This document shows positions 38,829-46,430 of a stretch of DNA of 64,000 nt, piece after piece. The stretch is from Neomoorella stamsii (GTDB lineage Bacteria; Bacillota; DSM-521; Neomoorellales; Neomoorellaceae). The DNA is taken from the NCBI RefSeq assembly GCF_002995805.1, contig NZ_PVXL01000021.1:1-64000 (forward strand), written 5' to 3'. Under the pieces are notes generated by a model. The model made no database searches. It was not told the origin of the DNA and saw only the letters and a list, made by a program, of their open reading frames with translations. Position numbers and translations under genes: made by a program. How positions within the stretch are numbered: position 1 is the stretch's first letter; each line of letters starts with the position of its first letter.

Positions 38829-39983
38829 ATGATGTATGCTTTAATCCTTGCCCCGGCCAGGGCGGAGCAGGTGAGAAAAGCCGTGAAAGAATACGGCGAA
38901 GTGGTATACGACCAGGCCGGGACTATGGATTCCTTTGGCATTCGTAATGCCATCCAATCTGCAGCCAGGGTGGCGGCTGACGTCCTGGTTTTGGATATAG
39001 ATGCCGGCCCGGGCCCGGACCTGGTGGCCGCCGTTCGGGGTTACCGCATAGCCAGGCCATATACGAGGATATTCCTGCTGGCACCCGGCAGGCAGCCGGG
39101 AGATGCGACGGTGGCAAAGTTTGTGGGGTTGGGGGTGTATGATATAATAGACGGGCCGGTTGAAGCCGACTGGGGTGATTTAGTCGCCCGGGCCCTGGCC
39201 AGCGTCCCGGCCACCTACGCCCATGCCGCCAGGTGGCATATCATGACTGGTTTAACAGGCGAAGAAGAACAAGTAAAGGAAAAAGTGGTCATCGAGCAGC
39301 GGCCGGTAGGGGTGGTGACTATTGCCGTGGCCGGGGCCGCGTCAGGGTTAGGCTGCACCCATACTGCCCTGGCCATCAGCGCTTTTTTAGCCAGGCAGGG
39401 CCATAATGTGGCCCTGGTGGAAGACAGCCAGAACCCGGTAATGCAGGATTACCTAAAAATTATCAAGGCAGGACCCGGGCGGGTAAGCAAAGCCTGGCGT
39501 ATAAAAGGCTTTGATGTGTTTCCTTTTGCTAAAACCGAGGTTGACAAATTTATAGAAGGTGATGGTAATAATTTTATATTTGACGAGCTTTTGCCGGAGT
39601 TGAGTACCGGTCGGTATGAATATATCGTCCGTGATTTAGGTACAGCGGATAAAAAAAGGACCAGGGAGGCTTTTAGATCCAACCTGGCCGTCCTGGTAGC
39701 TAGCGCCGCCAGGTGGCGCTGGGGCGACTTGCTGAAAATTGAGCCGTTATCTTCATTCCGCCTAGTGCTGGTTGCCCCGGCGGAACTGGATGTGAAGGAA
39801 ATAAGGAAAATCCCGGAGTTAAAAGCATATGTGATGCCGTACCATCCCGATCCTTTCTGTATGCCAGATGAGGTACTTGCCGAACTTTTACGGCCGGTAT
39901 TGCCCCAGTCCAGGGAAAAAAAGAAACAGTTTTGGGTAAGGTTTAGGGTGGCTGCTGCAACGCCAAAACGGCCTCCGGCCTAA
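38829..39983 (+). CDS. CpaE/TadZ-like pilus protein with a degenerate P-loop
   Basis: A 384-residue protein with an N-terminal receiver-like domain (about 1-115; VLVLDIDAGPGPDLVAAV) and a MinD/ParA-type domain beginning near residue 160. The deviant Walker A should read KGGxGKT but here is GAASGLGCTHTA, so ATP use may be lost or weak. It resembles CpaE/TadZ proteins that place Tad pili at the cell pole. It is about 36 kb from the tad operon in this window, yet on the same element. The last ~10 codons (VAAATPKRPPA) are encoded by the first bases of element copy 4. Confidence 0.7.
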   Translation: MMYALILAPARAEQVRKAVKEYGEVVYDQAGTMDSFGIRNAIQSAARVAADVLVLDIDAGPGPDLVAAVRGYRIARPYTRIFLLAPGRQPGDATVAKFVGLGVYDIIDGPVEADWGDLVARALASVPATYAHAARWHIMTGLTGEEEQVKEKVVIEQRPVGVVTIAVAGAASGLGCTHTALAISAFLARQGHNVALVEDSQNPVMQDYLKIIKAGPGRVSKAWRIKGFDVFPFAKTEVDKFIEGDGNNFIFDELLPELSTGRYEYIVRDLGTADKKRTREAFRSNLAVLVASAARWRWGDLLKIEPLSSFRLVLVAPAELDVKEIRKIPELKAYVMPYHPDPFCMPDEVLAELLRPVLPQSREKKKQFWVRFRVAAATPKRPPA

Positions 39984-40203
39984 CGTAGCGGCGGCCTCAA
40001 AAGGCGACAACGGTTGGCAGCAGGAGCGCTAAAGTGCACATGCTGCCTTGATTTAAAACCTCCTGGCCTTCCGGCCGGCCTTAGATTATACCGCCGCCCG
40101 GCCTATTGCCGTCAAGGCTGGCCCTTCGGGCCACCGCTTCGCGGCGCTTACGCGGCCTTGACGGCGGCCGGGCGGCAAATGCTGCAACTAAGGCCGGAAG
40201 GCC
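39951..40203 (+). repeat. Dispersed GC-rich structured element, copy 4
   Basis: It starts inside the 3' end of the CpaE-like gene and shares GCTGCAACG ... GGCCTAACGTAGCGGCGGCC (inner hairpin GGCC/GGCC), GGCAGCAGGAGCGC/GTGCACATGCTGCC (two changes; G-U pairs), CTTAGATTATACCGCCGCCCGGCC, GGCCGGGCGGC, and CTAAGGCCGGAAGGCC. The tip is a shorter unrelated hairpin (CAAGGCTGGCC...). Beyond the core, homology with copy 1 continues through GGGGTGGCAAAGGG and the 40282 promoter. Confidence 0.85.
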
Positions 40204-40281
40204 GGGGGCTGAAGGCCCTGGAGGGAAGGGGGGTGGCAAAGGGCGGGGGGATAGGAAGATAAGGGTGTGCAGTAGGCAATA

Positions 40282-40310
40282 TTGATAAATTGGCAGGCCT
40301 GGGGTAAAAT
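40282..40310 (+). promoter_or_regulatory. Sigma-A-type promoter of the UPF0175/DUF3368 pair
   Basis: TTGATA, a 17-base spacer and TAAAAT. The promoter sits ~25 bases upstream of the antitoxin start. The same sequence is found after element copy 1 (4195-4223). A frame starting at 40282 falls inside this promoter and is not the real start. Confidence 0.8.
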
Positions 40311-40332
40311 GGTGGTAAGGAAGGTGATTGAA

Positions 40333-40611
40333 ATGGCTAAAGAGGTTGTCGTGAAAATACCTGATGATGTCTATGAAAGTTTGGGATGGAATAAAGATCT
40401 GGCCGGGGAAATATTGAAGAGATTGGCTGCAGCGTTATATGCTGAAAGGAAAATCTCTTTGGGGAAAGCTGCTCAAGTCAGTGGGTTATCTTATGTAGCA
40501 TTTTTGGATGTCCTTGCCGAAATGGGTATCACATTAAATTATGATGAAGAAGAATTAGAATACGACCTGGAAACCGTAAGGAGGCTATTGGCGCGTGAAG
40601 GTAATAGCTGA
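40333..40611 (+). CDS. UPF0175-type antitoxin
   Basis: A 92-residue protein starting MAKEVVVKIPDDVYESLGW behind GGAAGGTG. The C-terminal helix-turn-helix-like part (ERKISLGKAAQVSGLSYVAFLDVLAEMGI) fits the UPF0175 family. These small proteins act as antitoxins of PIN-like DUF3368 proteins. A 17-base overlap with the next gene confirms the pairing. Confidence 0.85.
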   Translation: MAKEVVVKIPDDVYESLGWNKDLAGEILKRLAAALYAERKISLGKAAQVSGLSYVAFLDVLAEMGITLNYDEEELEYDLETVRRLLAREGNS

Positions 40612-41095
40612 TACTTCTATGCTAATAGCCTTGTCCCATTTGCGGCAGTTAGATTTGGTGAAAAAGCTATGGAGTAAGGTTTTTATACCGGAAACGGTTT
40701 ATGAGGAAGTTTTGCAAGGAGGTTCTGGAGCCACTGGCGTTCAAGAAGTAGAAAACGCTGTGAAAGCTGGGTGGTTGATAGTTCATAAAGTGCAGTCAAA
40801 TAGAGAAGTGGCCTTCTTGACGACGGTATTGGGACCAGGTGAAGCTGAGGTTTTGGTATTAGGGAATGAACTCAATGCTGACCTGCTTTTAATTGACGAA
40901 AAGAAGGCGCGGCGTATTGCAATTCAAGCTGGGTTTGAGGTGTTAGGAGTGTTGGGTGTAATCAACCTGGCGGTAAGCAAGAATTTAATTGATCGCAAAG
41001 AAGTTCCTGCAATTGTGGATACCTTAAAAAATAAAGGATTCCGTTTGGGGGAAGGCCTGGTTGAGAGGTTTCTTAAAAGCTTGGAGATCCAATAA
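40595..41095 (+). CDS. DUF3368 PIN-like toxin
   Basis: A 166-residue protein with IADTSMLIALSHL (first Asp), VYEEVLQGG (Glu), GEAEVLVLGNELNADLLLIDEKKARRIA (acidic residues of the PIN active site), matching DUF3368 PIN-like proteins. The GTG at 40595 overlaps the antitoxin. The operon ends with the 41096-41118 terminator. Confidence 0.85.
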   Translation: MKVIADTSMLIALSHLRQLDLVKKLWSKVFIPETVYEEVLQGGSGATGVQEVENAVKAGWLIVHKVQSNREVAFLTTVLGPGEAEVLVLGNELNADLLLIDEKKARRIAIQAGFEVLGVLGVINLAVSKNLIDRKEVPAIVDTLKNKGFRLGEGLVERFLKSLEIQ

Positions 41096-41118
41096 GTACC
41101 GGTATGCCGGTGCTTTTT
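41096..41118 (+). terminator. Hairpin terminator of the UPF0175/DUF3368 operon
   Basis: GTACCGG, a four-base loop, CCGGTGC, then TTTTTG. It is a near copy of the terminator at 4856-4880. Confidence 0.75.
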
Positions 41119-41197
41119 GATTCCTAACGGAACGAAAAGAGGGCATAGCGAAATATTACGTTTGTATGCACTATAAGAGGCCTGAACCGGTAAGGTA

Positions 41198-41449
41198 TTA
41201 ATGCACTTTACCATCACTCGCCGGCCAGCAGAAATGGCGTACATTTGGGTTAATGCCCGGTGGCACTTCCGTAACAGTAGAAGGGGCATCAAATAATTTC
41301 AATAGCGCTGCTATCATCAGGTCTTTAACCCTTCCATAGGGCGCGGAAACGCTCATGTGATAGTATAGAGAACCATCTTCCCTCATGGTTTTTGTGAAGC
41401 AAACCCGTGTCTTTCCCGGGAACTCGCCCCAGTGCCTGGGAACTGGCAT
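41198..41449 (-). CDS. Unknown small protein downstream of recA
   Basis: An 83-residue product from ATG 41449; the same frame is open a further ~27 codons upstream (to a TGA at ~41530) but without a good start. It is rich in aromatic and histidine residues (HWGEFPGKTRVCFTKTM, LYYHMSVSAPYGR) with no family I recognise. It lies downstream of, and in the same direction as, recA, so it may be cotranscribed. Confidence 0.5.
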   Translation of the reverse strand: MPVPRHWGEFPGKTRVCFTKTMREDGSLYYHMSVSAPYGRVKDLMIAALLKLFDAPSTVTEVPPGINPNVRHFCWPASDGKVH

Positions 41450-41564
41450 TACTTCAGTGTTGGGGTCAAATATGTATTCCTCCGCCGCCTTTTTTATGAA
41501 CTCCGCTGTTTTTTGGCAGCGGCGGTTTCAGGATTATAACTGCCCTTACTCACGTAAGTCCCCC

Positions 41565-42584
41565 TTAAATAATCTTCCCCGGTGGTAGAACCCCATTTAG
41601 GCTCTCTTTTAGCGCACTTTCTATCTCCCTGGCAATGTCCGGGTGCTGCCGTAAAAATTCGCAGGTATTTTCAAGGCCTTGACCCAGGTGATCGCCCTGC
41701 CAGGAATACCAGGCACCGCTCTTAGTCACGATTCCTTTCTCAACAGCCATTTCTAATAGCGCTCCTTCTTTGGATATCCCCCGACCATAGAGCAAATCTA
41801 AATCGCATCCCCGGAACGGGGGCGCAACCTTGTTTTTTACAACCCGCGTTTTCATTTTGTGTCCTACTACTTCCGTCCCGTTTTTAATCTGATCCCCCCG
41901 TTGGACCTCAATCCTTACTGATGAATAGAATTTAAGCGCCCTGCCTCCGGGCGTCACGTAATCCGGTTTGCCGAAAGAACCGCCGGAGTTTATCTTTTCC
42001 CTTAGTTGATTGATAAAAATGACTATCGTCTTGGACTTGGAGACTATCCCGGAAAGCTTCCGCATGGCCTGGGACATGAGCCTGGCCTGGAGCCCGACTA
42101 TGGCATCCCCGAATTCCCCTTCTAATTCTTTTTTCGGCACCAGGGCGGCAACGGAATCTATCACGATTATATCTACGGCAGAAGATTGGATAAGGGCTGA
42201 GGCTATTTCTAAAGCCTGCTCGCCATATTCAGGCTGGCTGACCAGCAAATTCTCAATATCCACCCCGAGGGTTTTGGCGTAATTGGGGTCAAAGGCGTGC
42301 TCGGCATCGATCAGGACGGCATTGCCGCCGCTTTTTTGGACCTCAGTAACAGCGTGCAGGGCTATTGTCGTCTTGCCTGATCCTTCCTCGCCGAAAATTT
42401 CGATTATGCGGCCTCTGGGCAAGCCGCCCACGCCCAGGGCCAGGTCCAGGGGGAGTATTCCTGTGGGCATGGCCTCAACGTTCAGGCGTTCCTGCTGGCC
42501 CAGGCGCATGATGGCGCCCTTGCCATGCTTTTTTTCAATCTCTGCCAGGGCTTTAGAAAGGGCCTGTTCGCGGCCGGCTTCCAT
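41565..42584 (-). CDS. recA: RecA-family recombinase, element-encoded
   Basis: A 339-residue RecA; ATG 42584 is chosen because GGAAGGAGTG lies nine bases upstream and [26 protein letters not shown] matches the usual start. Walker A is GEEGSGKTT (ordinary RecA: GPESSGKTT), Walker [14 protein letters not shown]1 and L2 loops include [15 protein letters not shown] and [10 protein letters not shown]. The protein ends soon after the core, without the acidic C-terminal tail usual in housekeeping RecA. A chromosomal recA presumably exists elsewhere. It may assist integration, repair or escape from the host SOS system. Confidence 0.9.
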   Translation of the reverse strand: MEAGREQALSKALAEIEKKHGKGAIMRLGQQERLNVEAMPTGILPLDLALGVGGLPRGRIIEIFGEEGSGKTTIALHAVTEVQKSGGNAVLIDAEHAFDPNYAKTLGVDIENLLVSQPEYGEQALEIASALIQSSAVDIIVIDSVAALVPKKELEGEFGDAIVGLQARLMSQAMRKLSGIVSKSKTIVIFINQLREKINSGGSFGKPDYVTPGGRALKFYSSVRIEVQRGDQIKNGTEVVGHKMKTRVVKNKVAPPFRGCDLDLLYGRGISKEGALLEMAVEKGIVTKSGAWYSWQGDHLGQGLENTCEFLRQHPDIAREIESALKESLNGVLPPGKII

Positions 42585-42716
42585 GCTTTTTGCACTCCTT
42601 CCCGGGGAATGTTTTGGTTTGATGGTATTCTTTAACATTTTTATACCACCAGGAACATTTGTTCGTCAACAGGTAATTGCATTATTTTTTCCGGGCAGAT
42701 ACTATTTGGCACCTAA

Positions 42717-43145
42717 TCACTTTATAAACTTTATCTTTACCAGCTCCGGCGGCACCCCTAATTCAGCCGCAAATTCTTCTATGGTTTGTCCATATTCGGG
42801 CTGTTCTTCGGCCAGCAATAACTCTGCGGTAAAGGCATTAGCCCGGTATTCTTCCGACCCGGTGATTATGCATGTGTTTTCCACCATAAAAAAGTAACCG
42901 AGGCCGGACGGCGATAACTGGTCATGGCCGATTTCATGGCCGACTATAATCCTTTGCTCTTCTCTGGGAAGGGAAGAGTTTATCCCGATGAGTTTGCGGC
43001 CCATAAACTCTAAAACCATGCCTTTTATCTTGCGGAACGGAAATGGGATGATTTTGATGCCAAGGCAATCAGCCAGCTTTAAGGGGTCCCTGGTGTTATA
43101 TTTTTTCACCAGGCCATTTACAGCTTTGATGATGTATTCTTGCAT
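42717..43145 (-). CDS. ImmA/IrrE-type metallopeptidase
   Basis: About 142 residues beginning at ATG 43145 (MQEYIIKAVNGL); the frame is open to 43220. The zincin motif is VGHEIGHDQ (HExxH, about residue 71), followed by the third-ligand region EYRANAFTAELL. In ICEBs1 and many phages ImmA cleaves the ImmR repressor to derepress the element. Here the adjacent HTH gene 43275-43721 is the expected substrate. Confidence 0.85.
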   Translation of the reverse strand: MQEYIIKAVNGLVKKYNTRDPLKLADCLGIKIIPFPFRKIKGMVLEFMGRKLIGINSSLPREEQRIIVGHEIGHDQLSPSGLGYFFMVENTCIITGSEEYRANAFTAELLLAEEQPEYGQTIEEFAAELGVPPELVKIKFIK

Positions 43146-43274
43146 AAGCCGTCGCTCCCGGAAGCCTTGGATCGATATTTGTCGAAATATGGCTATATCA
43201 ATAAAGCTACTCCCTTTCACAGGAAGTAGCTTTTAAATACTTATGTTGCTTAAATTTTGGGCAAGAGTCAGCCG

Positions 43275-43721
43275 TTACTTACCTTTCTCTTTCTCTTTTT
43301 CTTTCTTCAGGGTTTTCCAGGCAAACTTTAGGAATTCTATTATATCCTCTTTATCCTCTTCGTCCAGGGGCGCCCCGTTGAACTGGACGTTGCTTTGCCT
43401 AAGGAATTCTTCCAACTCTATATTGCTGGGCGGGTCGTCACGGTTATACCATTCTCTTGTGTCTATGGGTTTGGCCTGCTTTTCTTCTTCCGGTAGGTAG
43501 CCGGCGGCGGCCATGAGATCTTCGTAAGTAACATTATTGTAAGCATGATCCGCCAACTTTTTTATAGTCTGTGGGGTTGGAGGGGAATTCAATAATGCCC
43601 TTGATAGCCTTGAAATATGTGCAGAAGTTACTCCAGACTGAAGCGCATACTGATTAATAGACCTATCTCCTCTTGCTTTGTTCAGTAGCTGCGCGAACTT
43701 TTCTTTGTTAAACCCCGACAT
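43275..43721 (-). CDS. ImmR-like HTH repressor
   Basis: A 148-residue protein; ATG 43721 (MSGFNKEKFAQLL) has AAGAAGGT upstream and a consensus promoter before it, while the longer frame would start inside the promoter. An XRE-type HTH (about 14-55; INQYALQSGVTSAHISRLSRAL) is followed by a linker and an acidic helical tail that may be the ImmA cleavage region. It probably represses the divergent genes from the operators at 43764-43874. Confidence 0.85.
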   Translation of the reverse strand: MSGFNKEKFAQLLNKARGDRSINQYALQSGVTSAHISRLSRALLNSPPTPQTIKKLADHAYNNVTYEDLMAAAGYLPEEEKQAKPIDTREWYNRDDPPSNIELEEFLRQSNVQFNGAPLDEEDKEDIIEFLKFAWKTLKKEKEKEKGK

Positions 43722-43749
43722 AATCTTACCTTCTTTCCTCTGCAAAATT

Positions 43750-43874
43750 ATTATATAATAACCGTTGACTACAGACAACATTTATTTTTTTCACGGAGCC
43801 TTCCAAAAACTATTGACTGTGTGTAATAAAGAGGTATAATATTACATGTAAACAACATTGATTGTAGGTAATAA
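43750..43874. promoter_or_regulatory. Divergent promoters and operators between repressor and element gene
   Basis: Rightward promoter TTGACT-N16-TATAAT (43813-43840) and leftward promoter TTGTCT-N17-TATAAT (43778-43750, minus strand). Operator-like sites: a dyad GTTGACTACAGACAAC at 43764-43779 and two direct copies of TTGAYTGTNNGTAATAA at 43813 and 43858, 45 bases apart. Both promoters overlap a site, so the repressor would control both directions. Confidence 0.75.
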
Positions 43875-43894
43875 ATTAGATAAGGTGATGAAAC

Positions 43895-44155
43895 ATGTTT
43901 TTAAATAAGATAAGAGTTAAAGAATTAATGCAGGAAAAAGCTAATGGTAATTATCATGAGTTTGCAAGGCAATTAGACGTTGATGTAGCTCAGGTCTATA
44001 GAATTTTAACTAAAAACTCAAAAGCTGGTCCAAAGTTTTTAGGACGTTTTATGCGTTTTTGCCAAGATAACGGGTTAGATTTTAGGCAGTATATTTTTTT
44101 AGAAGAACCATTACATATATGTAATAATACCAAAGACACAGGTACAGAAGGGTAG
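43895..44155 (+). CDS. Small HTH protein transcribed from the regulated promoter
   Basis: An 86-residue protein with one HTH-like region (FARQLDVDVAQVYRILTKNSKAGPKFLGRFMRF) and an irregular C-terminus. By position, first gene rightward from a repressor-controlled promoter, it may be a Cro-like, excisionase-like or activator protein. Exact class unknown. Confidence 0.65.
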   Translation: MFLNKIRVKELMQEKANGNYHEFARQLDVDVAQVYRILTKNSKAGPKFLGRFMRFCQDNGLDFRQYIFLEEPLHICNNTKDTGTEG

Positions 44156-44376
44156 GATGTGCTCCTACTGTAGGTATATCTCCTTTGCCACCAATAATGG
44201 GCGGGAGCCAATTTCCTTCTAAACGCATGGAAGCCGAGGGATGGCTACCGCAGCCGGGCCAAGAATCCAGTATAATAACCGTTGCTAGTTAATCTGAAGG
44301 CATTTTGTATATTCGTCATTTATTGTTCCATATCCTACCAGAATTAAAGACAAAAAGCCTCGGGAGAGGATAAAAA

Positions 44377-45099
44377 GTGCCGGAGCAACCTTATATAGCC
44401 GTAGTATGCCCTCCAAAAAACGAAAGCCAGAGAAAAAACCGGACACCGGATGCAGAAAGAAAGTTGCGGAAGCGCCATGGGTTACCACCTGTTCGAGGGC
44501 AAGGAAAACGCGGTCCAGGCAAGGCTCCCAGGGCAGACCGGCAGGAGGTTGCCCGTGCGGTGGCCAGGGTATTAGTGGATAACCCAACAGCCCCGGCGAC
44601 TATCCTGGCCCGGTTGGCAGGCCTGATCAGGGAAGATGCGGGAGAAAAAGACCGCAGGGCTGCGGCGGAAAGAGTCCGCCAGGCGTTGAAGGACTTGCAG
44701 CAAATGCCCGGCCTGGCTGGGGATGAAGCCCTGGCTGAAGCTGTCCGCCAGGTATTTGTGAAGCGCGAAGAAGAAAAGGAAAGGCGGCGCCAGAAACGGG
44801 AAAGAGCGCAAGTTGACAGTGAAGAAGAGGCTGCCATTATAGCCTGGCTGCAGTACCAGCAGGCCGTCAATGCCGCCGAGATGTCGGCCAGGAGGGTGCA
44901 GGTAGGTGGCGGGGACTGGCTGAAGTGGGCGGGGAGCGCTTATGAACTGGACGGTAGTCGCAATAAGTACATATGCAACCTGGAGCCGACTAGCCGGCCG
45001 GCGGACCTGCCGTTGAAAATATCAGCAATAGGAAATATACCTGCAGCCAGCGGTTATAAGAAAGGCAGGGGCGGCGGCAAAAGACCTCTCCTTCCATAA
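44377..45099 (+). CDS. Unknown basic, helical 240-residue protein near the element end
   Basis: It begins at GTG 44377 behind GGGAGAGG. The first ~60 residues are basic and disordered, the middle (about 60-165) is charged helical, with many Arg and Glu, and the C-terminal ~65 residues are Gly/Pro-rich. No family is recognised. It is one of two genes between the control region and the prkA junction. Confidence 0.55.
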   Translation: MPEQPYIAVVCPPKNESQRKNRTPDAERKLRKRHGLPPVRGQGKRGPGKAPRADRQEVARAVARVLVDNPTAPATILARLAGLIREDAGEKDRRAAAERVRQALKDLQQMPGLAGDEALAEAVRQVFVKREEEKERRRQKRERAQVDSEEEAAIIAWLQYQQAVNAAEMSARRVQVGGGDWLKWAGSAYELDGSRNKYICNLEPTSRPADLPLKISAIGNIPAASGYKKGRGGGKRPLLP

Positions 45100-45102
45100 A
45101 AT

Positions 45103-45133
45103 ACCGGGTCTAACCCGGCATTTTTATTTTTAA
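45103..45133 (+). terminator. Rho-independent terminator
   Basis: ACCGGGT, a four-base loop, ACCCGGC, then ATTTTTATTTTT. Confidence 0.8.
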
Positions 45134-45187
45134 GGACAGGCCGGTTTGGCAAGTTTGGCCACATATGTATGTGTTGAGGTGGTCCGC

Positions 45188-45367
45188 ATGGAAATTAAAA
45201 ACCGTTTCGGCACCATAACGGTTCACATGCCATCGAGGCCTCCTACGCCCGAGGAGGAAAGAAGGTTATATGCAGTACTTGTAGAATGTTTAATTGAAAG
45301 GAAGGCGGCACCAGAGAACGGCCCCAATAGCCGGGAAAATCAAGCAGAACAAGCAGTGGCGGTTTAG
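45188..45367 (+). CDS. Small protein at the element end, candidate recombination factor
   Basis: A 59-residue protein, ATG 45188 with TTGAGGTGG upstream. It opens MEIKNRFGTITVHMPSRP, then PTPEEERRLYAVLVECLIE, a beta-hairpin followed by one helix. Its TAG is followed at once by the prkA remainder, so it is the last gene of the element. Small proteins in this position next to large serine recombinases often set the direction of recombination; that role here is inferred from location. Confidence 0.55.
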   Translation: MEIKNRFGTITVHMPSRPPTPEEERRLYAVLVECLIERKAAPENGPNSRENQAEQAVAV

Positions 45368-45392
45368 TGCTATGAGGTAACATCCGACGAGG
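45368..45392. other. Element/chromosome junction inside prkA (attR-like)
   Basis: The prkA frame is open from 45368 but has homology only from about GACGAGGTAATAATT (45385 on; DEVIIAHTNE). The bases before do not fit PrkA. The recombination point therefore lies at about 45,370-45,390. The partner site would be at the left end of the element, outside the window. Confidence 0.7.
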
Positions 45393-46420
45393 TAATAATT
45401 GCCCACACCAACGAAGCGGAATACCGGGCCTTTATCAGCAACCCCAAGAATGAAGCCCTGCAGTCCCGGATTATGGTCATTCCTATTCCCTATAACCTGA
45501 AGGTGCGGGATGAGGTAAAGATTTATCAAAAACTGATCCGCCAGAGCGATATTACCGTCCACATTGCCCCCTTTGCCCTCCAGGCGGCAGCCATCTTTTC
45601 CATCCTGTCCCGCCTGAAGGAATCGAAAAAACAGGGTATGGACCTCTTAAAGAAGATGAAGCTTTATGATGGCGAGGATGTGGAGGGTTTCAAGCAAAAG
45701 GACGTCCTGGAACTCATGAATGAAGTCGAGGGGGAGGGCATGAGCGGCGTCGACCCCCGCTACGTCATCAACCGCATTTCCAGCGCCCTGATAACTGCCG
45801 ATACCCGCTGCATCAATGCCCTGGATATCCTGCGGGCTTTGAAGGACGGCCTGGACCAGCACCCCTCTATTACCAAGGAAGAAAAGGAGCGCCTCATTAA
45901 TTTCATTGCCCTGGCGCGGCAGGAATACGACGAATACGCCAAGAAGGAAGTCCAGCGGGCCTTTGTTTACTCCTATGAAGAATCGGCCCGGGCTCTGTTT
46001 AACAACTACCTGGATAATGTGGAGGCCTTTGTCAACAAGACCAAGGTCCGCGACCCCATTACCGATGAAGAGCTGGATCCCGATGAAAAACTCATGCGCT
46101 CCATCGAGGAGCAGATCGGTGTCACGGAAAACGCCAAGAAAGCCTTCCGGGAAGAGATCCTCATCCGCCTTTCTTCCTATGCCCGTAAGGGCAAGACCTT
46201 CGATTATAATTCCCACGAGCGCCTGCGGGAGGCCATTGAGAAAAAGCTTTTTGCCGACATGAAGGATATCATCAAGATTACCACTTCCACCCGGACGCCG
46301 GACCCGGAACAGTTGAAGCGCATCAATGCCGTTATCGACCGCCTCATTTCCCAGCATGGCTATTGCCCGGTGTGCGCCAACGAGCTGTTGAAATACACTG
46401 GCAGTCTCTTAAACCGCTAA
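45368..46420 (+). pseudogene. prkA: prkA 3' part (serine protein kinase/AAA PrkA), split by the element
   Basis: The frame gives ~350 residues matching the C-terminal part of PrkA: DEVIIAHTNEAEYRAF, SRIMVIPIPYNLKV, MSGVDPRYVINRISSAL, AFVYSYEESARAL, PDEKLMRSIEEQIGV, and the end [13 protein letters not shown]. Intact PrkA is ~630 residues and carries the P-loop AAA part N-terminally, so about 280-320 residues are missing. No start codon with a ribosome site occurs before the homologous part. PrkA is a sporulation-linked protein in operon with yhbH and spoVR. After excision of the element the gene could be restored. Confidence 0.9.
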
Positions 46421-46430
46421 GTGCGGAGTG

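Noticed and set aside
3821-40203. Naming the dispersed element as HEARO/omega RNA
   Set aside because: Size and branched structure are compatible, but I cannot match a consensus by eye and no IscB/IsrB gene is nearby; left as a hypothesis.
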